In this document: positions 36,936 to 45,846 of the stretch, one piece after another
Numbering within the stretch: the stretch's first letter is position 1
How the letters are laid out: each line of letters begins with the position of its first letter
Assembly: GCA_964276025.1 (NCBI GenBank)
Contig: CAXYDD010000002.1
Coordinates: 620,001-684,000 of the forward strand
From: Porticoccus sp964276025
GTDB taxonomy: Bacteria > Pseudomonadota > Gammaproteobacteria > Pseudomonadales > Porticoccaceae
DNA length: 64,000 bases
Direction of reading: 5' to 3'
Program-made: the position numbers and the translations under genes
Notes under the pieces: generated by a model
What the model saw: only the letters and a program-made list of their open reading frames with translations
Databases searched by the model: none
Told to the model about the DNA's origin: nothing

Positions 36936-37967
36936 ATGCGTATATTAGGTATCGAAACGTCTTGTGATGAGACCGGCATAGCCATCTATGATAATAAATT
37001 AGGACTTTTGGCACATGACCTTTATAGCCAAGTGGAAGTCCATGCCGAATATGGTGGAGTAGTTCCAGAACTTGCATCTAGAGATCATGTTAGAAAAATT
37101 TTACCTTTAATAAAAAAAGTTTTGATGGATGCCAATACATCACCAAAACAAATAGATGGGATAGCTTTCACTTCAGGCCCAGGCTTGATAGGAGCTCTTA
37201 TGGTTGGGGCTTGCGTTGGTCGCTCTTTGGCATATGCTTGGAAAATTCCTGCAATAGGCGTCCATCATATGGAGGGTCACTTATTGGCCCCAATGTTAGA
37301 GGATTCGTCACCTGAGTTTCCATTTGTTGCACTTTTAGTTTCTGGTGGTCATACACAGCTTGTGGAGGTAGAAAATGTAGGGGTATACCGTATCCTCGGT
37401 GAGTCTCTTGACGATGCAGCTGGCGAAGCATTCGATAAGGCAGCTAAAATGCTGGATCTTGATTATCCAGGAGGGCCAGCAATTGCAGAGCTTGCAAAGA
37501 GGGGTGTTATTGGAAGATTCAAGTTTCCAAGACCTATGATAAATCGACCAGGATTAGATTTTAGTTTTTCAGGGCTGAAAACTTTTACGCTAAATACTAT
37601 TATCAGCCATCGCGCAGATAATGTTTTGCCTGATGATCAAACAATGGCTGATATAGCTTATGCTTTTGAGGATGCTGTAGTTGATACTTTAAGAATAAAA
37701 TGTCTTCGAGCACTAGAAAAAACTGGGCTAAAAAGATTAGTTATTGCTGGCGGTGTTTCTGCGAATGTTCGATTAAGAGAGAGGCTAGCAGAATCACTTG
37801 GTGAGGTTGATGGAAAAGTATTTTTTTCCAGACATGAGTTTTGTACTGACAACGGAGCTATGATTGCCTTTGCTGGTTGCCAACGCCTTTTGGCCGGACA
37901 GCATGAAAGTCTTGAATTGAATATTCAGCCACGTTGGCCGATAGATAGACTTCAATCTTTAGATTAA
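36936..37967 (+). CDS. tsaD: tRNA N6-threonylcarbamoyladenosine transferase
   Basis: Catalytic subunit of t6A synthesis with an ASKHA fold: GIETSCDETGIA, metal ligands HHMEGH (His111, His115), SGGHTQL, FSFSGLK and the last metal Asp in FCTDNGAMIA. Length 343 aa is standard. It is divergent from rpsU, a common gammaproteobacterial arrangement. The broken tsaE at 2912 is its partner. Confidence 0.97.
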   Translation: MRILGIETSCDETGIAIYDNKLGLLAHDLYSQVEVHAEYGGVVPELASRDHVRKILPLIKKVLMDANTSPKQIDGIAFTSGPGLIGALMVGACVGRSLAYAWKIPAIGVHHMEGHLLAPMLEDSSPEFPFVALLVSGGHTQLVEVENVGVYRILGESLDDAAGEAFDKAAKMLDLDYPGGPAIAELAKRGVIGRFKFPRPMINRPGLDFSFSGLKTFTLNTIISHRADNVLPDDQTMADIAYAFEDAVVDTLRIKCLRALEKTGLKRLVIAGGVSANVRLRERLAESLGEVDGKVFFSRHEFCTDNGAMIAFAGCQRLLAGQHESLELNIQPRWPIDRLQSLD

Positions 37968-37976
37968 GGATAAATT

Positions 37977-38342
37977 ATGCCAGATATTATATATATTAAA
38001 AATTTAAAAATAGAAACAATTATTGGTGTTTACGATTGGGAGCGTGAAGTTCGCCAAATTATTAATATAGATTTAGAAATTGCTACAGACAATCTTGAAG
38101 CAGTAAAATCTGATGATATCCAGTTTACCGTTGACTATAGTTTAATTGCAAAGCGCTTAAAAGATTTTTTGCAGATTAGTGAATTTTTTTTACTTGAAAC
38201 AATGGCTGAAAGAATTGCAGAAATAGTCCTTAATGAATTCGATATAAATTGGGTCCGATTACGTGTAGGAAAACCAGGAGCAGTAGATGATGCTGATGAT
38301 GTTGGTGTAATAATAGAGCGCGAAAGGCTCCAAAAAAATTGA
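37977..38342 (+). CDS. folB: Dihydroneopterin aldolase
   Basis: Converts dihydroneopterin to 6-hydroxymethyl-dihydropterin in folate synthesis. It has IGVYDWEREV, the DYSLIAKRL block, catalytic Glu in LLETMAERIAE and Lys in VGKPGAVDDADDVGV. Length 121 aa. AAGGA lies before the ATG, nine bases after tsaD. It converges with the pteridine-reductase-like SDR. Confidence 0.94.
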   Translation: MPDIIYIKNLKIETIIGVYDWEREVRQIINIDLEIATDNLEAVKSDDIQFTVDYSLIAKRLKDFLQISEFFLLETMAERIAEIVLNEFDINWVRLRVGKPGAVDDADDVGVIIERERLQKN

Positions 38343-38358
38343 GCTTATGTTCTTTTAT

Positions 38359-39114
38359 TTATATTGAGCTGCCACCATCAACGACAATAGTTTGACCAGT
38401 GATGTAGCTTGCTGACACAGCTAGAAATAGAGCTGTTTGGGCAATATCTTTTACTGATCCATTGCGCTGTAGAGGTATATTTTTCATAATTTTTTCCCTT
38501 GTTTCTTCGCTCATTTGCAATGCAGTATCTGGCCATAATATTAGACCTGGAGCGATTCCATTGACACGTATTTTGGGCGCAAGTTCTTCAGCTAAAGTCT
38601 TAGTAAGCATTTTATTTCCCGCCTTAGCAATAGAATAAATACTATAGTCTTTGAGAGGCATAAATGAATAGATATCATTTATAGATATAATGCTAGCATT
38701 CTGAGTAAGCATAGGAGCGATTGCTTGACTCATGAAATAGGGGCCTTTCAGATTACTATTAATTAGTGTATTCCATTCTTTCTCGCTAGCCTCTAAAAGA
38801 GAGCAGGGAAAAAAACTTGAAGCATTATTTATAAGTACATCTATTTCTTTTCGCCAAAAAAGTATACTTTTAACCATGGATCTAATTTCTACAACGCTAC
38901 CTAGTTCGGCCTTAAAAACTGCAGCCGAGTCATCACGAATAATATTTAAATCTTGAGCAAGCCTCTTGGCGTCCTGTTCAGATCTATTGTAGTGAATCGC
39001 AACATCATATCCCTTATGGTGAAAAGTGCGTGAAATTTCTTCACCAATACGTCGAGCTCCTCCGGTTATAATAGCTACGCGTTTTTTTTCTTTGTTGGTC
39101 GGACTTATTTTCAT
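38359..39114 (-). CDS. Short-chain dehydrogenase, pteridine-reductase-like (FolM type)
   Basis: Rossmann oxidoreductase with cofactor motif TGGARRIGEEIS (the Arg-Arg pair is typical of pteridine reductases and predicts NADPH), NNASSF, the catalytic Tyr-x3-Lys in YSIAKAG and the C-terminal YITGQTIVVDGG. Relatives reduce dihydropterins. Location next to folB fits a pterin role. It overlaps the cca stop by one base (TAATG), so it is probably translated with cca. Confidence 0.82.
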   Translation of the reverse strand: MKISPTNKEKKRVAIITGGARRIGEEISRTFHHKGYDVAIHYNRSEQDAKRLAQDLNIIRDDSAAVFKAELGSVVEIRSMVKSILFWRKEIDVLINNASSFFPCSLLEASEKEWNTLINSNLKGPYFMSQAIAPMLTQNASIISINDIYSFMPLKDYSIYSIAKAGNKMLTKTLAEELAPKIRVNGIAPGLILWPDTALQMSEETREKIMKNIPLQRNGSVKDIAQTALFLAVSASYITGQTIVVDGGSSI

Positions 39115-40328
39115 TATCTTAATAATTCAGATATTATTTTTTTTCGGCGCACATCTATTTCTTGTCCAAGCTTGATTCCTGAATACCCCTCTGAAATTAA
39201 CTCTTTGTTATTTATCAGCATAATTTGGCTAAATGCTTCTTTTAACCAAACACCTGGTTCATAAATTTTATTATCATCTTTATTTTCTTGGGTTATTTGC
39301 GCCTCTGCTTCACAACAATATATAAATTTTTCTAAATTTTTGGTTTTTTTAAAAGCGCCAATACCTTTCAACATATCCAAAATAGTTTGTGCCTCTAGAT
39401 TTTTCAAGCTATGACATAAGTCTTTATATTTTATGAAAGTTATTGTAAATTTTCGATAGCGATTGGGTGCTTTTAATCGATCAAAAAGGCTGTTGATTAC
39501 CTCAATAGCCCTATCGCTTGATTTCGTTTTTGAAGGAATTGACGGATTAGGCTCCCCCCCTAAATGAATATTACTAAACAGGACTGCGAATCGAGTGCAG
39601 GGGTCTAGATCTAATTTAGCCACATAGTCTAAAATTGATAATGTATGAGACTTAGCATCAATTTTATCCCTCTCTAAAGAGATATCAAAAATTCTACTAA
39701 TTTCTGGAAAAATTTTTGTGAGCGCTTTGCATTTATATAGTATTTCGATATAAGTGCTCGGTGATCTCTCTTTTAATGCTTTTTCAGTTTCAAGCCACAC
39801 CCTTTCTGAACTTAGATATTTAAGTTCTCCACTGTTTGCAATGCTTGTCATTAAAAACATAGTCTCGTCTGCGATCTTGAATCCAAGGTGGTGATAACGA
39901 GCTGCAAACCTAGCTACTCGTAATACTCGCAATGGATCCTCTACAAAAGCTCCAGATACATGACGCAGTATTTTTTTTGAGAGATCATCTTGACCTCTAT
40001 AGGGATCAATTATTTTTCCATCATAATCTTCTGCCATAGCATTTACTGTAAGATCTCGCCGAGAAAGATCTTGTTCTAGTGTTACCTGAGTGCCTGTAAA
40101 AAACTCAAAACCTTTGTAGCCTAAGCCAGACTTTCTCTCGGATCGAGCAAGTGCGTATTCATCTTTAGATTCAGGATGAAGAAATACAGGGAAATCTATA
40201 CCAACCTGTATAAATCCTTTGTTGATTAGCTCTCTTGGTTCTGCGCCAACCACCACCCAATCTTCATCTGTAAACGGATAATTAAGAAGTTTGTCACGAA
40301 CAGCACCACCAACTTTGTATACCTTCAT
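39114..40328 (-). CDS. cca: CCA tRNA nucleotidyltransferase with degenerate HD domain
   Basis: Adds or repairs the 3' CCA of tRNAs. The N-terminal catalytic domain has GGAVRDKLL, the metal pair in TDEDWVVVG, and the template Arg region RRDLTVNAMA plus RVLRVARFAARY, all as in gammaproteobacterial Cca. The HD phosphohydrolase domain is present by position (SHTLSILDYVAKL), but its metal motif (CHDLGK in E. coli) reads FSNIHLG. The phosphatase activity is likely lost while CCA synthesis should remain. Length 404 aa. Confidence 0.93.
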   Translation of the reverse strand: MKVYKVGGAVRDKLLNYPFTDEDWVVVGAEPRELINKGFIQVGIDFPVFLHPESKDEYALARSERKSGLGYKGFEFFTGTQVTLEQDLSRRDLTVNAMAEDYDGKIIDPYRGQDDLSKKILRHVSGAFVEDPLRVLRVARFAARYHHLGFKIADETMFLMTSIANSGELKYLSSERVWLETEKALKERSPSTYIEILYKCKALTKIFPEISRIFDISLERDKIDAKSHTLSILDYVAKLDLDPCTRFAVLFSNIHLGGEPNPSIPSKTKSSDRAIEVINSLFDRLKAPNRYRKFTITFIKYKDLCHSLKNLEAQTILDMLKGIGAFKKTKNLEKFIYCCEAEAQITQENKDDNKIYEPGVWLKEAFSQIMLINNKELISEGYSGIKLGQEIDVRRKKIISELLR

Positions 40329-40422
40329 ACCTAATTTCTCTTAAGGGCTCGAAGTTTAAAAAATTAATTGGTGTATATTAACAGAGAGATAGACATGAGC
40401 ATAAAGTCAGCTATTTAATTTA

Positions 40423-40716
40423 ATTTTTAAAATCAAAATAGAGGAAGAGAGAAAGAAGAGAAATAGCAAAAGAAATTAAACCTATCGCCTTATTAATGTT
40501 TCAATTTTCGGTATTAGCGATATATGTAAAAAATCTGCTGAGTTGTTCTGGCCCGAGTGTTACAGGGTGAGTCTTTTTGCAAAGAAAACCAAGCTTATAA
40601 TTTCTCGTATAATTATATTGTGCTTGATTAAATAAGTTGTACCTCAATAATCGTATTTTTGAGCGAGCCAAAAATATATGTTTGTATACATTTCTAATAA
40701 TCATAATACACACCAT
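40423..40716 (-). pseudogene. Remnant of an integron-type integrase (IntI N-terminal domain)
   Basis: A 71-codon reading frame ends at 40501. It aligns with the N-terminal domain of class 1 IntI: KIRLLRYNL with ERIRYLHYSL, and HPVTLGPEQLSRFFTYIAN with HPATLGSSEVEAFLSWLAN. After the TGA the same frame continues as AISLLSLFLYF, like the ALAALLFFYGK of IntI, to about 40423. The recombinase catalytic domain is absent. A perfect LexA box covers the start, as at intact intI genes. The flanking bases from 40329 to 40422 and 40736 to 40775 hold nothing else I can name and no cassette array. Confidence 0.65.
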
Positions 40717-40735
40717 ACTGTTAATTTATACAGTA
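40716..40735. promoter_or_regulatory. LexA (SOS) box
   Basis: TACTGTTAATTTATACAGTA contains the full CTGT-N8-ACAG core, palindromic over 20 bp. It lies at the start of the IntI remnant and 41 bases past the end of uvrA, so it does not serve uvrA, whose promoter is near 43650. It overlaps a possible TATAAAT -10 on the minus strand. The motif appears intact although the gene it served is dead. Confidence 0.8.
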
Positions 40736-40775
40736 TAGTATCATGTTAGATCACAATAACAATAGTTTATTACAT

Positions 40776-43640
40776 TTACGCTAATAATTTTTTTAAGAAA
40801 GTTCCAGTGTGAGATTGATTAGTATTTGCAACTTCTTCTGGGGTGCCAGTAGCAATAATATGACCTCCACCTTCTCCCCCTTCAGGACCTAGATCTATTA
40901 CCCAGTCAGCCGTTTTTATAACATCTAAGTTATGCTCGATAACAACCATTGTATTTCCATGATCACGCAACCGATGCAAAACAGCTAATAACTGTTGTAT
41001 ATCGTGGAAATGCAGTCCTGTTGTCGGTTCATCAAGTATATATAGTGTATTGCCTGTATCTCTTTTAGATAACTCTTTCGAAAGCTTAACCCTCTGTGCT
41101 TCTCCGCCTGATAGAGTTGTTGCAGCTTGCCCTAACTTGATGTAGGAAAGCCCTACATCAATCAAAGTTTGCAATTTTTTCGCTACAGATGGAACGGGAC
41201 CGAAAAATTCTAGGGCATCTTCTACTGTTAAATCCAACACCTGAGATATACTTTTTCCTTTATATGTAACTTCTAAAGTTTCACGATTGTAGCGCTTACT
41301 TTTGCAAATATCACAAGGAACATATACATCTGGAAGGAAATGCATCTCAACTTTAATTAGACCATCACCTTGACATGCTTCACATCGTCCACCCTTAACA
41401 TTGAAGCTAAATCTGCCTGGCTTATAACCTCTAGAACGAGCCTCTTGAGTACCTGCAAATAATTCTCTAATCGGTGTAAATATACCTGTATAAGTCGCAG
41501 GATTGGACCTAGGGGTTCTACCAATTGGACTTTGATCAATATCAACACACTTATCAAAATGATCAATTCCTTGTATTGACTGATAGTCTTCGGATTTTTT
41601 AGTTGAAGCGTTATTTAGTTCAGTTGCAGCAATTGGATAAAGAGTCTCATTTATTAAGGTTGATTTCCCAGATCCTGAAACACCAGTAACACAAGTAAAA
41701 AGACCTACAGGTATTTCAAGATTGACATTTTTAAGATTATTTCCATTTGCTCCATTTAATAAAATTTTCTTATCTGTTGGTGCGGTGCGCTTTTTAGGTA
41801 TAACTATTGCCTTCCTTCCTGATAGATAATCTCCCGTGAGAGACCGTTTCTCATTCACGATATCGTCATAATTTCCTTTCGCAACTATTTCACCACCATG
41901 AATACCTGCCCCAGGACCAATGTCTACAATATAGTCTGCTCGTCTTATAGCCTCCTCATCGTGCTCCACCACAATTACTGTATTTCCGATATCTCTTAAT
42001 CTGGTTAGGGTAGCCAACAGACGCTCATTATCTCTCTGATGTAACCCGATCGATGGCTCATCAAGGATGTACATTACACCAACAAGACCAGCCCCAATTT
42101 GACTAGCTAGCCTTATACGTTGTGCCTCCCCACCTGAAAGGCTTTCTGCACTTCTATTAAGGTTTAAGTAATTAAGTCCAACATCTACCAAGAAATTTAG
42201 GCGATTTCTGATTTCTTTTAAAATTTTCTCTGCAATTTCTCCTCTACTGCCTTCTAGGTATAATTTTTTATAATAATCTGCAAGATCGCCTACAGGGTAA
42301 TTACCAATCTCAGGAAGAGATTTTCCGTCTATGAAAACATGTCTTGCCGCTTTTTTTAGGCGAGCTCCATTACAACCTGGGCAATTTTGTTTATTTAAAT
42401 ATTTTGTAAGGTCTTCTCTTGCATGATTTGATTCTGTTTCTTTGTAGCGTCTTTCCATATTTGGAATGATGCCTTCAAATGTATGACTGCGATAAAAGGT
42501 GATACTTTTGTCGTTGGTATAACTAAACTCTATGATTTCTTCATCGCTTCCAAAGAGTATTACTTGTTGGTGTTTTGGATCAAGATTTTGAAATGGGCTA
42601 TCAATATCAAAATCATAGTGGCTGGATAATGAGGTAAGCATGTTGTAATAAAATAGATTTTTCCTATCCCAGCTTCTGATAGCTCCTTCAGAAATAGAAG
42701 ATTCTGGAAATTGTACAATTAGGTCTATATCAAAAAATTGCTTTACTCCCAAACCATCACAATCTGGGCAGGCACCTGAAGGGCTATTAAATGAGAACAT
42801 CCTTGGTTCAAGTTCATCAATACTATAATTACATACAGAGCATGCAAATAAAGCAGAAAAAAGAATCTCCGGTGAATTTTTAGGGCCCTTGCTGTCCTCT
42901 TCTTCTGATCGAATTATTGGTAATCCGTCCATAGAGCTAACTATTGCCAAGCCTTCAGATATATTAATCGCAGTTTCAAAAGATTCTGTAAGTCTGAGCT
43001 GTATTTCAGGCTTAACTTTAAATCGGTCAATTACAATTTCAATAGTATGTTTTTTATTTTTTTCTAGTACAGGTACGTCATCAAGATCTACTACAAGTCC
43101 ATCTATTCGAGCTCGAATAAAACCTTGTGCTCGCATATTTTGAAAGATATGCGCGTGCTCACCTTTCCTATCTTTAACAATAGGTGCAAGTAAGATTAAT
43201 TTTGTGTCACGGGGCAGCGTAAGAACTTGATCGACCATCTGACTAATAGTTTGTGCTTTTAGGGGTGTATCATGCTCTGGGCATTTAGGCTCCCCAGCTC
43301 GAGCATAAAGTAAACGCAAATAGTCATGTATTTCTGTAATTGTTCCTACAGTAGAGCGAGGATTGTGTGAAGTAGATTTTTGCTGAATCGATATGGCCGG
43401 GGACAAACCTTCGATATGATCTACATCAGGTTTTTCCATCATTGATAAAAATTGGCGAGCATAAGCAGACAAGGATTCAACATAACGTCTTTGTCCCTCT
43501 GCGTAGAGGGTGTCGAATGCTAATGATGATTTTCCTGACCCGGATAAACCAGTTATCACAATGATTTTGTCCCGAGGTAAAACAAGATCTATTGATTTTA
43601 AATTGTGAGTTTTTGCGCCGTGAATGGAAATATTTTTCAT
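40776..43640 (-). CDS. uvrA: Excinuclease ABC subunit A
   Basis: DNA-damage recognition ATPase of nucleotide excision repair. Two ABC modules are visible: Walker A GLSGSGKSSLAF and GVSGSGKSTLI, signature LSGGEAQRIRLA and LSGGEAQRVKLS, Walker B YILDEPSIGLH and YILDEPTTGLH. Two zinc sites are seen (CSVCNYSIDE to CPDCDGLG; CEACQGDG to CDICKSKRYN). 954 aa is normal. The order uvrA-MFS-ssb is common in pseudomonad-like bacteria. No LexA box seen in its upstream 219 bp. Confidence 0.97.
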   Translation of the reverse strand: MKNISIHGAKTHNLKSIDLVLPRDKIIVITGLSGSGKSSLAFDTLYAEGQRRYVESLSAYARQFLSMMEKPDVDHIEGLSPAISIQQKSTSHNPRSTVGTITEIHDYLRLLYARAGEPKCPEHDTPLKAQTISQMVDQVLTLPRDTKLILLAPIVKDRKGEHAHIFQNMRAQGFIRARIDGLVVDLDDVPVLEKNKKHTIEIVIDRFKVKPEIQLRLTESFETAINISEGLAIVSSMDGLPIIRSEEEDSKGPKNSPEILFSALFACSVCNYSIDELEPRMFSFNSPSGACPDCDGLGVKQFFDIDLIVQFPESSISEGAIRSWDRKNLFYYNMLTSLSSHYDFDIDSPFQNLDPKHQQVILFGSDEEIIEFSYTNDKSITFYRSHTFEGIIPNMERRYKETESNHAREDLTKYLNKQNCPGCNGARLKKAARHVFIDGKSLPEIGNYPVGDLADYYKKLYLEGSRGEIAEKILKEIRNRLNFLVDVGLNYLNLNRSAESLSGGEAQRIRLASQIGAGLVGVMYILDEPSIGLHQRDNERLLATLTRLRDIGNTVIVVEHDEEAIRRADYIVDIGPGAGIHGGEIVAKGNYDDIVNEKRSLTGDYLSGRKAIVIPKKRTAPTDKKILLNGANGNNLKNVNLEIPVGLFTCVTGVSGSGKSTLINETLYPIAATELNNASTKKSEDYQSIQGIDHFDKCVDIDQSPIGRTPRSNPATYTGIFTPIRELFAGTQEARSRGYKPGRFSFNVKGGRCEACQGDGLIKVEMHFLPDVYVPCDICKSKRYNRETLEVTYKGKSISQVLDLTVEDALEFFGPVPSVAKKLQTLIDVGLSYIKLGQAATTLSGGEAQRVKLSKELSKRDTGNTLYILDEPTTGLHFHDIQQLLAVLHRLRDHGNTMVVIEHNLDVIKTADWVIDLGPEGGEGGGHIIATGTPEEVANTNQSHTGTFLKKLLA

Positions 43641-43859
43641 ACTGAATAAAGCCTAAAATTTGACACGTCATGATGATTAAATAATGCTAATAAAGCAAGA
43701 AAGATCGTATGCTTTTAATCAACCATAGAGATTTTTTTATCAACAGTTAAATTAATATAACTTTTAGGATGAGCTTTATTATTTTACCCATTACATCCAT
43801 TGATGATGCAATCTATAATGTATGTATTCTTAGCCTATAAAAATAACATTGAGTAACTG

Positions 43860-45215
43860 ATGAGTCCTTTGGAAAGAAAAAGTCTGTTCGGTTTAGCATC
43901 TCTTTATGCTTTTCGAATGATTGGTTTGTTCATGTTGCTTCCAGTTTTATCTTTATATGCTGACCAGTATTCAGGAAGTACCATTATTCTTGTTGGCTTT
44001 GCTTTAGGGATATATGGTTTAACGCAAGGTTTATTTCAAATACCCTTAGGTTTTTTGTCTGATAGGTTTGGCAGGAAACCAATAATTTTTATTGGAATGT
44101 TAATTTTTTTCTTAGGCAGCATAATAGCCGCTACATCAGAAACAATGTGGGGCTTAATTGCTGGGCGCGCGCTTCAGGGTGCTGGTGCAGTTGCGAGCAC
44201 TATAATGGCTTTACTTTCAGATCTCACAACTGAACAGAGCCGGACAAAAGCTATGGCAGTTATTGGTGCTAGCATCGGTGTATCTTTTGCTATATCTTTA
44301 ATTGCAGGACCAATCTTAGCTAACCTCTGGGGAATTTCAGGTTTATTTTGGTTAACTGCAATTCTATCAATTTTCGCGTTACTTATATTATTCTTCTTGG
44401 TCCCAACTCCATCAGTATTAAGGCAGAATGCAGAATCTCAAGCGGTTCCCCAGATGTTTTCTAGATTACTAAGAAATCAAGAGCTCTTACGGCTAAACTT
44501 TGGTATTGCAGTATTGCATTTTTCTCAGATGGCTATTTGGATCTCGGTACCCTTAATTTTGGAGCAAACCTTCAATTTTAATCGCGAAGGTCACTGGATA
44601 ATTTATCTAACTGTCCTAGGTTTTTCATTTATCTGTATGCTACCGTTTATGCTAATAGCTGAAGCTAAACAAAAAATTAAATTAGTTTTTATTGGTGCAA
44701 TACTCCTGTTGACTGTAGGTGAGATAATCCTTGGAAGCGGATTAAATAATCATATAATTTTTTTATTAGGTTTGTTTGTTTTTTTTATGGCCTTCAATTT
44801 ACTCGAGGCTACATTACCCTCATTGATTAGCAAGCTTGCACCAGCTGGGGCAAAGGGCACCGCAATGGGAATTTACTCGACTTGCCAATTTTTAGGAGCA
44901 TTTTTAGGGGGTATATCTGGCGGGATAATTACACATTATTTTGGGTATTCAGGTGTATTTTGGTTGGCTGCCTGCCTAACAATCCTTTGGGTTATCTTTG
45001 CTGTAACAATGAAGAAACCGCTTCATTTTAAAACATTAACGGTCCAATTGACTTCTGAAGATACCATAGTCGCTGAGGATTATATCCCAAGTGTACCAGG
45101 TGTATGTGATGTTGTGATTATTGCAGAACAACAACTTGCATACTTTAAGATAGATATAGATCAATTTTGTCCCACAAGCATGGAGAAGGTTTTGGGAAGA
45201 AAGACATATTTTTAG
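43860..45215 (+). CDS. yajR: MFS transporter, YajR type, with C-terminal ferredoxin-like domain
   Basis: Twelve-helix major facilitator with motif A (FLSDRFGRKPI), GRALQGAGAVAS and the conserved second-half block LEATLPSLISKLAPAGAKGTA. The last 65 residues (VQLTSEDTIVAEDYIPS, VCDVVIIAEQQLAYFKID) match the YAM domain of E. coli YajR. The substrate is unknown. It is divergent from uvrA and convergent with ssb. Confidence 0.85.
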   Translation: MSPLERKSLFGLASLYAFRMIGLFMLLPVLSLYADQYSGSTIILVGFALGIYGLTQGLFQIPLGFLSDRFGRKPIIFIGMLIFFLGSIIAATSETMWGLIAGRALQGAGAVASTIMALLSDLTTEQSRTKAMAVIGASIGVSFAISLIAGPILANLWGISGLFWLTAILSIFALLILFFLVPTPSVLRQNAESQAVPQMFSRLLRNQELLRLNFGIAVLHFSQMAIWISVPLILEQTFNFNREGHWIIYLTVLGFSFICMLPFMLIAEAKQKIKLVFIGAILLLTVGEIILGSGLNNHIIFLLGLFVFFMAFNLLEATLPSLISKLAPAGAKGTAMGIYSTCQFLGAFLGGISGGIITHYFGYSGVFWLAACLTILWVIFAVTMKKPLHFKTLTVQLTSEDTIVAEDYIPSVPGVCDVVIIAEQQLAYFKIDIDQFCPTSMEKVLGRKTYF

Positions 45216-45237
45216 TTAACTGAAAAGTTATTCTGGC

Positions 45238-45714
45238 CTAAAACGGGATATCATCATCAAAATCGGTTGTTCCAGAGTCTTGGGTTGCTGAAGTCTCTCT
45301 CGAAGTTACCTCAGTATTAGATGCTGGTTTTGCTAAATCGCCATCTGCGTTAGGGTTTGTATAATCTGAAGAACCCCCACGACTATCAAGCATCTGCATT
45401 TCACTGGCAACAATCTCAGTTGTATATCGATCCTGTCCGTCCTGTGCTTGCCATTTGCGAGTTCGCAGAGATCCTTCTAGATAAACCTTTGATCCTTTCT
45501 TTAAATATTCTGTTACTATTTCTGCAAGGCGATTAAAGAAAACTACTCTATGCCACTCGGTCCTTTCTTGCTGTTGACCAGTTTGCTTGTCTTTCCATGA
45601 TTCACTAGTAGCGATTGTTATATTCGTAACGGCATTACCGTTGGGCATAAACTTACCTTCTGGGTCTTTACCTAGATTCCCTACTAAAATTACTTTATTT
45701 ATGCCACGAGCCAT
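45238..45714 (-). CDS. ssb: Single-stranded DNA-binding protein
   Basis: Starts MARGINKVILVGNLG, with GAGG before the ATG; the frame four codons longer is unlikely. OB-fold residues include WHRVVFFNRLAEI and SKVYLEGSLRTRKWQ. A Ser/Thr-rich linker precedes the acidic tip DFDDDIPF, which binds RecQ, PriA and other partners. 158 aa after the start. Confidence 0.96.
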   Translation of the reverse strand: MARGINKVILVGNLGKDPEGKFMPNGNAVTNITIATSESWKDKQTGQQQERTEWHRVVFFNRLAEIVTEYLKKGSKVYLEGSLRTRKWQAQDGQDRYTTEIVASEMQMLDSRGGSSDYTNPNADGDLAKPASNTEVTSRETSATQDSGTTDFDDDIPF

Positions 45715-45846
45715 ATCTTGCCTCAACTTTAAAGTTATTAAATTTAATGCATAATCTAACAGGTTTACTGTTCAAATTCTATGTCGAGATTGAAGGTGTC
45801 TCTAGTCGAAATAAAATATATCTATTAATTATTGAAATTATGATCA

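Noticed and set aside
40716..40735. LexA box as uvrA control
   Set aside because: It lies past the 3' end of uvrA and faces the integrase remnant; the uvrA upstream region 43641-43859 has no such palindrome.
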